Origin: Bacilli bacterium
GTDB lineage: Bacteria > Bacillota_I > Bacilli_A > RF39 > UBA660
Reading direction: 5' to 3'
DNA: 12,352 nt
Assembly: GCA_022801735.1 (NCBI GenBank)
Contig: JAAWSW010000036.1
Location: 1-12,352 of the forward strand
Below the pieces are notes generated by a model. That model worked only from the letters and a program-made list of their open reading frames with translations, did not search any database and was not told the origin of the DNA. This document shows positions 1 to 7,356 of the stretch, in pieces. The translations under genes and the position numbers were made by a program. Numbering within the stretch: position 1 is the first letter of the stretch; every line of letters begins with the position of its first letter.

Positions 1-94
1 GATTCTATTAAATTAATTGTTTAAATCAAAAATATACTTTTAATATTCATGAGTTAAATGAAATTTTTGATCAAACAATTAATTTAATAGAATC
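1..94. repeat. Perfect 22-bp inverted repeat (1-22 and 73-94) around a 50-base spacer
   Basis: Bases 1-22 are the exact reverse complement of bases 73-94, and the match stops at 23/72. The right arm lies in an open coding frame. The left arm starts exactly at the window edge and puts a TAA (9-11) into that same frame. A perfect hairpin at the very first base of a sequence is typical of a foldback chimera at a contig end. A true invertible segment or recombinase site is the alternative but less likely, because the spacer reads as normal coding sequence. Confidence 0.85.
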
Positions 95-104
95 TAAAGA
101 AGGT

Positions 105-791
105 ATGCTGTTATCTAATGGTTCTAAAGAAAAAGATTATTCTAAAGATTTTAGGACTTATAGAGAAATTGATAATTTTGCCGAAAATTTTATTACTGTT
201 TCATTAGTTAATGATAAAAATGGTGATGAAATATTTGGAATGTGCGGTTTGAGTTATGGTGGAATAGAATTACCAATTATTTATAAAGCGCTTAACAAAA
301 CAGCTACTGATATTCTATTGTTAAAATTTTCAAAAGGAATAAATGGATATGCAACGAAACATTCTGTTGAGGTTAGAAACTTTGATGTTTCAGATTATGG
401 CGGTGTTACATTATTTGGATTTAATCCAAATAAAAAATATATTATAGCTGATGATAATTTATTAACTGCAAAAACAATGCAATTAGCATTTAATACTTTT
501 TATGATTTAGGAATAAAAGCGCAAGGAGCATTAGTAGTAAGATATCCAAGCATTAATAGAGTAGGACAAATGTTTATGAAAAATCATGGCGCAGTAGATT
601 TTAATTATTTCTTTGATTATATTCAAGGATTATGTTTCCCAAGTCCATATAGTTTTAGAGATGAACATGATGGCAACGAATATTTAGATTCATTAGGGAT
701 TTTTGATGTTAATCGAAGAAAGATAATAGAATGTTTGTATAAAAATCATGATTATAGTGAGCCAACTGAAGTTTCAAGGTTAAAAAGATGA
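105..791 (+). CDS. Phosphoribosyltransferase-like protein, 5' end probably missing
   Basis: The product resembles a type I phosphoribosyltransferase fold, cytoplasmic, which would transfer ribose-5-phosphate from PRPP. A hydrophobic strand leads into IIADDNLLTAKT (D116, D117), the position of the PRPP-binding loop (usually DDxxxTGxT); here Ala replaces the usual Gly. CGLSYGGIELP (about residues 48-58) looks like the first PRPP-pyrophosphate loop. The acceptor base or sugar cannot be read. ATG 105 is the first start codon in frame but has no properly spaced Shine-Dalgarno. The frame stays open and protein-like back to base 12 without ATG, GTG or TTG, so the real start was probably upstream and lost at the edge. 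It ends with TGA, and the kinase-SIS gene follows after 18 bases, so the two are likely one operon. The family is moderately sure; the exact function is unknown. Confidence 0.7.
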   Translation: MLLSNGSKEKDYSKDFRTYREIDNFAENFITVSLVNDKNGDEIFGMCGLSYGGIELPIIYKALNKTATDILLLKFSKGINGYATKHSVEVRNFDVSDYGGVTLFGFNPNKKYIIADDNLLTAKTMQLAFNTFYDLGIKAQGALVVRYPSINRVGQMFMKNHGAVDFNYFFDYIQGLCFPSPYSFRDEHDGNEYLDSLGIFDVNRRKIIECLYKNHDYSEPTEVSRLKR

Positions 792-809
792 CAGTGAGGA
801 GTTAATTAT

Positions 810-2753
810 ATGAAGGTAATAAGTATTGGAGATTTAGTGTTGGACTATGTTTATAAGGATAGTAAGTTATTAGGTGTAAATGGTGGAATGTCTTCACATA
901 ATATAATTGCTAATTTGGCCAGCATGGGTATAAATACTTCTGTTATTGGTGTGTGCGGCGATGACAGTGCTGGTGAAATTTCTATAAAGAGTTTAAATGA
1001 TTTAAAGGTTGATACTACTAATATCCATAAACTAGATAATATAAATACTAGATGTTTTCATATTAACATGACAGCAAATGGATTTACTTCTAAAAAACGA
1101 TGCCCTATTTGTAATAAAAAACATTGGTATGATGAAAGTAAAATTGTTATTAATGATGTATTAAAAAATATATCAAAAGAAGATATATTAGTATTAGATA
1201 ATTTAAATAATATTAATAGTGAAATAATTAAAATGATAGAAAATAAAGTTATGCTTGACTTAGGTCAATATTATGATTTGGAAAAATATTCTAAAAATGA
1301 TATAAAAGACATTTTTAAAAGGCAATTTGAAATAGTTAATTTAAATGAAAGAGTAGAAAAGTATATATTAAAATTATTTGATATCGAAAATATTTCTAAA
1401 ATAATTAATTCTAAATTAATTGTAATAACAAGAGGGAATAAAGGTGCAGATTTTATTATTAACAACAAAAAAATACATAAAAAATTAAATGAAGTATCTA
1501 AAGAAGTTGACCCTAATGGGGCCGGTGATGCTTTCTTTTCAGTATTTATTTATGAATATTTACAAAATAATCAAATACTTAATGAAGATTATATTGATAA
1601 TGCATTTAATAATGCTACGAAATTAACACAAAATGTAGTAAAACAAATTGGCGCTAGAGGACATTTACATAAATTATATAAAGTAAAACAAGATGATAAT
1701 CTTTGTACATGTGAAAATTTTATTTTACATGAAAGAAAACTTCCTAAAAGATATACTATCAATGTTAATAATTTAGAAACTAGAATATTAAATGCTGTAA
1801 ATAGCGATGCAAAAAACAAATTAAGTAAAATCTCATTTGAAAAATTAAATAATTGTATATTTATAGGTACTGGTGGATCATTTGCGGCTGCAAATTTTGC
1901 TTCTAAAGTAGTAAACGATTTATATGGTGTGAATACTTTTGCTGATTTACCTAGAAACATTAAATATAAAAATAATTCTAAGGTAGATAAGTGTTTTATG
2001 TTTTCATATTCGGGAACTACTAATGATTTATTAGTAGGTACAGAAAATATTGATAATAGTAAAAAAATAGTGATTACGAAAGGTGAAATATCTAAAGTAT
2101 GTAAAAAAACAAATATTGATAAAGATAATATTATCTCATATCGTACACCTTCAAATAAGGGGAAAGAAAGAGGCTTTATATCATTTGAAGGTGTTATGGC
2201 ACCAGCTAGTTTATTTTTAAATTTATATTTTGAAAAATTAAAACGAAACGATATAAATGAATTCATTATAGATTCTATATCTTATTGGAAATGTTATTTT
2301 GATAGTTTATTCAAAGAAGATAAGAGGAATTTAAAAAGTATTTTTAGAAGAGGAAATATAATAAATATATTCCATGGAGATTTTACTTCTTCTGCGGCTA
2401 TAGACTTAGAAAGCACATTTATAGAATCTGGGGTGTTTAATGTATTACTTCATGAAAAGAAAAATTTTTCTCATGGAAGATTTATAAATTATGAACATTT
2501 AAGTGGTAAAATGAATATTTACTTAAAAACAAAAAATGTATCATTATATGAAGAAAAGTTATTAAAATATTTATCTCAAGATAAAAATATTATTATTGAA
2601 AGTAGATATGATGGATTACTTGCAGAATATGATTTATTAATTGCAGTACAGTATTTTATTTATCATATTTCAAAATTATTAAATATAGATATATCAAAAC
2701 CTAATTATAGTGAAGATGCTATGAAAATCTATTTTTATAAAGGTGATTTATAA
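810..2753 (+). CDS. PfkB-family sugar kinase fused to a double-SIS sugar-phosphate isomerase domain
   Basis: A two-enzyme fusion, probably cytoplasmic. Residues 1 to about 285 are a PfkB/ribokinase fold: N-terminal ISIGDLVLDYV, glycine pair GG at 25-26, and DPNGAGDAF at 234-242 with D240 as the expected catalytic base. Residues about 320-647 form a double SIS domain as in GlmS, FrlB and AgaS: GTGGS at 353-357 and SYSGTT at 399-404 bind sugar phosphate. E539 and H555 (in SHGRF) match the catalytic Glu and His of the GlmS isomerase, with the same 16-residue spacing. The kinase half carries C98-P-I-C101 followed by H105, with C82 and H84 nearby, a possible metal site. Expected chemistry: phosphorylate a sugar or sugar adduct, then isomerise or deglycate the product; FrlD plus FrlB is the closest known logic. 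The substrate is unknown, and no sugar transporter is visible. The start is fixed by GAGGAG about 9 bases upstream. Confidence 0.85.
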   Translation: MKVISIGDLVLDYVYKDSKLLGVNGGMSSHNIIANLASMGINTSVIGVCGDDSAGEISIKSLNDLKVDTTNIHKLDNINTRCFHINMTANGFTSKKRCPICNKKHWYDESKIVINDVLKNISKEDILVLDNLNNINSEIIKMIENKVMLDLGQYYDLEKYSKNDIKDIFKRQFEIVNLNERVEKYILKLFDIENISKIINSKLIVITRGNKGADFIINNKKIHKKLNEVSKEVDPNGAGDAFFSVFIYEYLQNNQILNEDYIDNAFNNATKLTQNVVKQIGARGHLHKLYKVKQDDNLCTCENFILHERKLPKRYTINVNNLETRILNAVNSDAKNKLSKISFEKLNNCIFIGTGGSFAAANFASKVVNDLYGVNTFADLPRNIKYKNNSKVDKCFMFSYSGTTNDLLVGTENIDNSKKIVITKGEISKVCKKTNIDKDNIISYRTPSNKGKERGFISFEGVMAPASLFLNLYFEKLKRNDINEFIIDSISYWKCYFDSLFKEDKRNLKSIFRRGNIINIFHGDFTSSAAIDLESTFIESGVFNVLLHEKKNFSHGRFINYEHLSGKMNIYLKTKNVSLYEEKLLKYLSQDKNIIIESRYDGLLAEYDLLIAVQYFIYHISKLLNIDISKPNYSEDAMKIYFYKGDL

Positions 2754-2787
2754 AAATAGATATATTGTTGTATTTTTATATTTAAAT

Positions 2788-2828
2788 AAAAAACAAGCCC
2801 GATTAAATAATTATCTTGCTTGTTTTTT
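2788..2828 (+). terminator. Intrinsic terminator after the kinase-SIS gene
   Basis: A perfect 11-bp stem (2788-2798 with 2818-2828) ends in a T-run; the loop is 19 bases. It closes the PRTase/kinase-SIS operon. The A-run on the 5' side means it may also work on the opposite strand. Confidence 0.85.
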
Positions 2829-2830
2829 AC

Positions 2831-2859
2831 TTGAAATAATTGAGTGAAAGTGGTATAGT
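2831..2859 (+). promoter_or_regulatory. SigA-type promoter of the AMP-ligase gene
   Basis: TTGAAA (2831-2836), a 17-base spacer and TATAGT (2854-2859), with TGG just before it as an extended -10. It begins two bases after the terminator T-run, so transcription of the ligase is insulated from the upstream operon. It overlaps the upstream in-frame ATG at 2840, which therefore cannot be the start. Confidence 0.8.
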
Positions 2860-2899
2860 AACGCTTGTAGTTTGCTGTAATTTTGAAAGGAAAATAATT

Positions 2900-4894
2900 A
2901 TGAACAATTTACAAATATTAAAAACGGTTAAACAAGGAATAGTCGATAGAGAAGGCAGCTTAGAATTAACTGGATATCCACATATAGATAAACCTTGGCT
3001 TAAATATTATGATGAAGATTTTTTACAAAGACCATTACCACAAGCAAGCATATATGATTATATGAAAGAAAGCTCTGAGCCATATCAGGAATATCCTGCA
3101 ATAAGTTATTATGGTAATGAAATAACTTATGGACAGCTTTATGATAACATTGATAGTGCATCTAAAGTACTTACATCTTTAGGCGCTAGCGAAAATGATA
3201 GAATCTTGTATTTAATGCCAAATATTCCAGAAACTGCTTATTTATTTTATGGTGGTTCTAGAATAGGCGCAGTATCTGATTATGTTGATCCGAGACCAGA
3301 TAGTTTAGATCTAAAGGTAAGTGCGAATAATATTTTAGAAATTTTCAAAACTGAAAAAGCAAAATATATTGTCGCATTAGATCAATGCTATTTAGGATTA
3401 TTAAAACCAATTGAAAACGAACTTAAAGAATTAGGATTAGAAAACATAGTAATTGTTTCAGCGCAAGATTCTATGACGATTTCATCAAAATTAAAATATG
3501 CAAGTGAAAATATTAAATTTAATGGAATGGCAAATTTTATTCAAAAAAATAAACACATGAAACTTATACAAAAGGGTGTGAAAGAAGCAATACTAACTTC
3601 ACCGATAGAAATACTAAATTATTCGGATTTACTATCAGATAATATTTATACAACTATTAATCAAACAACTATTAATCCAGATGATTTAGTAGTAATAACT
3701 CATACATCTGGGACTAGCGGAAGACCAAAACCAATTCCATTAACTCACAATAACTTAAACGCATTTGTACATCAAACATATGGTGCTAAAATGCCGTTTA
3801 AACCAGGTGATAGAGTTCTTCATATACTTCCTTATTTTGCTGCTTTTGGATTATCAAACGTGCTTCATACTGGATTATGCAGAGCCACTAATTTAATAGA
3901 AATACCAGAATTAGAATTAAATCATTTTGGAAAACTTGTAGTATCAAACAAAGCCAATATTGTACTTGGACCAGGTAGTTGGTATTTATCGTTTTTAAAA
4001 GACCAATTTTTACAAAATAAAGATTTATCGTTTATAAAATATATAACTTATGGCGGGGATTTAATGGCTTCAAAAGATGAAGAAGAAATAAATAATTTTT
4101 TAAGTGAACACGGTGCGAAATGTGTACTTTCAAAAGGTCATGGAATGAGTGAAGTCTCTGGTTGTTCATCAAATGCAACAGCCGATTTTAATGATTTAGG
4201 AACAATGGGAATTCCACTACCTCATACTACATATGGAGTAGTAGATCCTAAAACTAAAGAAACATTAAAATTTGAAGAAGATAAGGATTATATTGAAGGG
4301 GAATTAATAATTTCTTCAGAATGTATGACCAAAGGAATATTAGATGGTAAAACAATTGTAGAACATAAAGTATATGATGGTAGAGAGTTTATTTTAACTG
4401 GCGATATAGCTAGAATGAATAAAGATGGAAAACTAAGATTTATATCAAGATTAGGGAGAAATTTTGTTAGATTTGATGGTTGTAATATAAAACCAACTAA
4501 AATAGAAGAAGTTATTGAAGCATGTCCAGCAGTTAGATATTGTGTTGTTTCTCCGTATTATGATGAAGAAAAATTTGGTAATTTAATTAAAGTTAATATA
4601 GTACTGGAAGATGGTGTCATTTTAGATGAAAATGAAAAAATAACCTTTGTAGAAGAACTTTTAGAAAAATATTTTAAAACTTCTTCATTGCCTTCAAGAT
4701 ATATTCCGAGTAAAGTATCATTTATTGATGAATTACCATTAACAAAAAACGGTAAAATTGATTATAAATCATTATCAAATCAAGAATTAACTGGTGATGA
4801 AATTAATATAAAAATAGATGAAACAAATATTGCGATAAGTAATATTGAAGTAACTGGTCCTGTCAAAGTAAAAACTTTAAAAAGAATAAAATAA
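2900..4894 (+). CDS. AMP-forming acyl-adenylate ligase (ANL superfamily)
   Basis: A 664-aa enzyme that activates a carboxylic acid with ATP to an acyl-AMP, usually passed to CoA or a carrier protein. Seen: the P-loop-like core THTSGTSGRPKP (267-278), the adenine/Mg motif GHGMSE (413-418, E418), TGD (500-502, D502) that binds the ribose, a hinge stretch SRLGRNFVRFDG and the catalytic lysine K619 in LTKNGKID. All key residues are present, so it should be active. About 35 residues after that lysine form a tail with no recognised motif. The substrate cannot be told from sequence; no acyl-carrier or thioesterase gene is nearby. The start at 2900 is chosen because AAAGGA lies 8-9 bases upstream; an in-frame ATG at 2840 lies inside the promoter. 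Transcribed alone. Confidence 0.9.
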   Translation: MNNLQILKTVKQGIVDREGSLELTGYPHIDKPWLKYYDEDFLQRPLPQASIYDYMKESSEPYQEYPAISYYGNEITYGQLYDNIDSASKVLTSLGASENDRILYLMPNIPETAYLFYGGSRIGAVSDYVDPRPDSLDLKVSANNILEIFKTEKAKYIVALDQCYLGLLKPIENELKELGLENIVIVSAQDSMTISSKLKYASENIKFNGMANFIQKNKHMKLIQKGVKEAILTSPIEILNYSDLLSDNIYTTINQTTINPDDLVVITHTSGTSGRPKPIPLTHNNLNAFVHQTYGAKMPFKPGDRVLHILPYFAAFGLSNVLHTGLCRATNLIEIPELELNHFGKLVVSNKANIVLGPGSWYLSFLKDQFLQNKDLSFIKYITYGGDLMASKDEEEINNFLSEHGAKCVLSKGHGMSEVSGCSSNATADFNDLGTMGIPLPHTTYGVVDPKTKETLKFEEDKDYIEGELIISSECMTKGILDGKTIVEHKVYDGREFILTGDIARMNKDGKLRFISRLGRNFVRFDGCNIKPTKIEEVIEACPAVRYCVVSPYYDEEKFGNLIKVNIVLEDGVILDENEKITFVEELLEKYFKTSSLPSRYIPSKVSFIDELPLTKNGKIDYKSLSNQELTGDEINIKIDETNIAISNIEVTGPVKVKTLKRIK

Positions 4895-4908
4895 ATATAT
4901 TAAATTTG

Positions 4909-4925
4909 TGCTATAATCATTATAG
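4909..4925 (+). promoter_or_regulatory. Extended -10 promoter overlapped by a 15-bp palindrome
   Basis: TG-C-TATAAT (TATAAT 4912-4917) forms an extended -10 just after the ligase stop; no good -35 is seen. CTATAAT-C-ATTATAG (4911-4925) is a perfect dyad with 7-bp arms covering the -10, so it could be a repressor operator, or just chance in AT-rich DNA. Confidence 0.6.
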
Positions 4926-4942
4926 TAGGAAGGGACATAAAT

Positions 4943-6709
4943 ATGGCTAGTACACAAATAATATTAAATATATATTCATTTATCATTTTATTAATTTTAT
5001 CATTAGTATTTTTTAGTAAACAAAGAATGCGCCATGTAGAAGATAATACATATGCTAAAATATTATTAACGACAATTGGAACTTTATTGGTAGGTATAAT
5101 TTTAGGAGCCTTAGTTTCACAAAATATCAATGATATTTTAACAATCATGTTGAATAAAGTATATCTTATAGGTTTAACAGTTATAATAACTTTATTTTCA
5201 TTTTATACATATAATGTTTTTAAAAAAGGACAGAATTTAGAAACAGTTAGATCATTTTATATTGTTCTTTATGTATTGAATTTTATAATAATTTTACTTG
5301 CTCCTTTAAATATAGAAATTAATGAAAATGGCGCAATACCAACTGGACTTGCGCTTTATTATACTTTCTCATATTTAACAATTATGTATATTGTAATGTT
5401 AATATTTTTAGTTATAGATAGAAAGAATTTAAAAAATCCAAAATATATTCCAATTATTTTAATAATAATTAGTTTTATTGTATTTGCTTTTATTCTTGCA
5501 ATAATGCCAACATTAAATTATTTTTTAAATCCGCTTGTAGTGTCAATAATACTAATAATGTATTTTACAATTGAAAATCCAGATATAAAAATGATGGAAG
5601 AGTTATATAAAAATAAAAAAATTATTGAAGGAAATATCGAAAGTACTTCTAACTTTCTTTTTAAAGTTTCACAGGATATGAAAACACCAGTAGATCAAAT
5701 AATTAATATTTCTTCAAAAAAATCCGATGATGATTTAAAGAAAATTAATAATTTAAGCAAAAATTTAAAACATATTATAAGTGATACTTTAGATGTTAGT
5801 ACTATGTCATCTAAGGATTTAAAGGTTTATAATACAAAATATAATCCTAGAAATATATTTGATGAAGTAAAAGTGATGGCAAAAAACAAGTTAAATGATA
5901 AAGTGAATTTTGAATATAATGTATCTACTTCTTTACCTAATTATGTATGTGGTGATTCAATAAAGTTAAAACAAATATTGGTTTTAACTTTGGAAGAATG
6001 TATTAAACATACAAAAGAAGGTTTTATTTCTTTCGATGTAAATACTATTATTAAATATGGTGTTTGTAGGTTTAGTATTGATATTACTGATAGTGGGGAA
6101 GGAATAAGTATTAATAAGATAAATGAAATATTAAGTTTAGATGTTTTATCAGAAGATGATTTTGATAATGAAGTAATCAAGTTAGTTAATGTTAGAATGA
6201 TGGTTAATAAACTTGGCGGTAGTTTTATGATTAAAAGTGAAGATAAGAAAGGTACTACTGTAAATATAGTTTTAGATCAAAAAATATATGAACCAGATTC
6301 TAAAAATAAAGATGCGATAAAGAAACTTGCTATTTACGAAAGTACTTTAAATAAAGGTAATAATATAATGGTTGTTGATGATGATGTTAAAGAATTATCT
6401 TATATAAAAAAATATTTAGAAAATAAAGGAATGAGCGTTAGTAGTTCTTTATACGGTAATGATGTGATAGAAAAATTAGAGGAAAACTATGATTTTGATT
6501 TGATAATATTAGATGATGAAACTAATACTTGTAGTGCTTTAAATATACTAGAAGAGTTAAAGAAAATTGATAACTTTAATATTCCAGTGGTAGTTATGAT
6601 TAATGATAATAAGGAAACAATAAGAAAGCATTATTTAAAAGATGGCTTTACTGATGTAATAAGAAAATCTAATGTAAAAGAGGAATTAGATAGAGTTTTA
6701 AATAGGTAA
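4943..6709 (+). CDS. Membrane hybrid histidine-kinase-like protein lacking its phosphoacceptor His
   Basis: N-terminal sensor of about six or seven membrane helices (residues about 5-210), then a dimerisation/HisKA-like segment, an HATPase-like domain and a receiver domain. The HisKA box reads SQDMKTP where active kinases have SHExRTP, so Gln (Q244) replaces the histidine. The ATP N-box reads TLEECIKHT, with E352 where the Mg-binding Asn should be. The G1 box DSGEG (383-387) is kept, but the GLGL glycines of G2 are gone. The receiver (about 477-588) keeps the acidic pocket D479-D481, the phosphoacceptor D524 and K575; the usual Thr/Ser is Ile. This points to a catalytically dead sensor that may act by binding, with a receiver perhaps fed by another kinase. 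Start supported by AGGAAGGGA upstream. No partner response regulator in the window. The domain call is firm; the inactivity is inference. Confidence 0.88.
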   Translation: MASTQIILNIYSFIILLILSLVFFSKQRMRHVEDNTYAKILLTTIGTLLVGIILGALVSQNINDILTIMLNKVYLIGLTVIITLFSFYTYNVFKKGQNLETVRSFYIVLYVLNFIIILLAPLNIEINENGAIPTGLALYYTFSYLTIMYIVMLIFLVIDRKNLKNPKYIPIILIIISFIVFAFILAIMPTLNYFLNPLVVSIILIMYFTIENPDIKMMEELYKNKKIIEGNIESTSNFLFKVSQDMKTPVDQIINISSKKSDDDLKKINNLSKNLKHIISDTLDVSTMSSKDLKVYNTKYNPRNIFDEVKVMAKNKLNDKVNFEYNVSTSLPNYVCGDSIKLKQILVLTLEECIKHTKEGFISFDVNTIIKYGVCRFSIDITDSGEGISINKINEILSLDVLSEDDFDNEVIKLVNVRMMVNKLGGSFMIKSEDKKGTTVNIVLDQKIYEPDSKNKDAIKKLAIYESTLNKGNNIMVVDDDVKELSYIKKYLENKGMSVSSSLYGNDVIEKLEENYDFDLIILDDETNTCSALNILEELKKIDNFNIPVVVMINDNKETIRKHYLKDGFTDVIRKSNVKEELDRVLNR

Positions 6710-6730
6710 ATCTTTATGGTTTACTTTTTT
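6704..6730 (+). terminator. Likely intrinsic terminator overlapping the kinase-like gene's stop codon
   Basis: A 9-bp stem with G-U pairs (6704-6712 with 6718-6726), a 5-base loop, and a T-run at 6725-6730. The left arm includes the TAA stop. The T-run also overlaps the presumed -35 of the tetR promoter. Confidence 0.55.
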
Positions 6731-6748
6731 TAATTTCTATAATATAAT
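6720..6748 (+). promoter_or_regulatory. Promoter of the TetR/ABC exporter operon
   Basis: TTTACT (6720-6725, four of six to consensus), a 17-base spacer and a perfect TATAAT (6743-6748). A second TATAAT at 6738-6743 overlaps it. Transcription should start in the palindrome just downstream, fitting repression by the TetR product. Confidence 0.7.
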
Positions 6749-6777
6749 TATAACGTACGTTATATAACGATAGTTAT
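6749..6777. promoter_or_regulatory. Tandem TetR-type operators
   Basis: TATAACGTACGTTATA (6749-6764) is a perfect 16-bp palindrome next to the -10. Fourteen bases on, TATAACGATAGTTAT (6763-6777) is a near copy (12 of 15 identical) and an imperfect palindrome. Two dyads at the start site of a tetR gene are the usual layout for autoregulation, probably with two dimers bound on the same DNA face or overlapping. Confidence 0.75.
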
Positions 6778-6792
6778 GATAGGAGAAAAGAT

Positions 6793-7353
6793 ATGCCGCC
6801 AATAAGAAAAGTACAAAGGGAAGATATTATTAATATATCTTTAGAAATACTAAAAAATGAAAGTATGGATAGTTTAAATGCAAGAAGAATTGCTAGTGAA
6901 CTTAACTGCTCGGTTCAACCAATCTTTTATAATTTTGAAAATATGGATGATTTAAAAACGGCCGTTTTTGAAGCAATGTATAATAAATATCTTGAGTATA
7001 TGAATAAAGGTTCTAAAGAGGAAAATGCATATAAAGGTATGGGCCTTGCATATATTAGGTTTGCTAAAGATTATCCAAATTATTTTAAAACAATATTTAT
7101 GAATAAAACTGATCTTACGCCAGATGTATTTATTGATAATGATGATATGGGTAATAATATTATAAAGTATGGAATGGAATTTACTGGTTTTGATTATGAA
7201 ACGCAAAAAGATTTTCATTTGAAGGTTTGGATTTTTACACATGGTCTTGCTACTTTAGTGGCTACTAAAACAGTAAAAATTAGTGATGAAGAAGTAGAAA
7301 AATTATTGAAAGAAACAGTAATGGAAATGGTTACTGGAATAAAGAGAGGATAG
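6793..7353 (+). CDS. TetR/AcrR-family repressor
   Basis: A 186-aa DNA-binding regulator. The N-terminal helix-turn-helix is clear: IINISLEILKNESMDSL, then LNARRIASELNCSVQPIFYN with the recognition helix ending in the typical YxxF-like FYNFENMDDL. The C-terminal part (about 65-186) would bind a small ligand and dimerise; it resembles the WHG-type C-terminal domain of AcrR relatives, a weaker call. It most likely represses its own promoter through the palindromes at 6749-6777 and releases the exporter genes when an inducer binds. Start supported by AGGAG about 7 bases upstream. It ends in TAG, three bases before the ATPase, so both are co-transcribed. Confidence 0.92.
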   Translation: MPPIRKVQREDIINISLEILKNESMDSLNARRIASELNCSVQPIFYNFENMDDLKTAVFEAMYNKYLEYMNKGSKEENAYKGMGLAYIRFAKDYPNYFKTIFMNKTDLTPDVFIDNDDMGNNIIKYGMEFTGFDYETQKDFHLKVWIFTHGLATLVATKTVKISDEEVEKLLKETVMEMVTGIKRG

Positions 7354-7356
7354 AAT

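Noticed and set aside
789..810. PRTase and kinase-SIS genes are in the same frame, separated only by two TGA codons, as if TGA=Trp gave one long protein.
   Set aside because: Trp is written TGG in all genes, no other gene has an in-frame TGA, and GAGGAG is correctly placed before ATG 810, so these are two genes.
1271..2266. Minus-strand open frames opposite the kinase-SIS gene (1271-1468 and 1589-2266).
   Set aside because: They are antisense shadows of a well-supported gene, with low-complexity hydrophobic translations and no ribosome sites or family motifs.
2840..2899. Upstream in-frame start for the ligase adding 20 residues.
   Set aside because: It lies between the -35 and -10 of the promoter and lacks a ribosome site; ATG 2900 has a good one.
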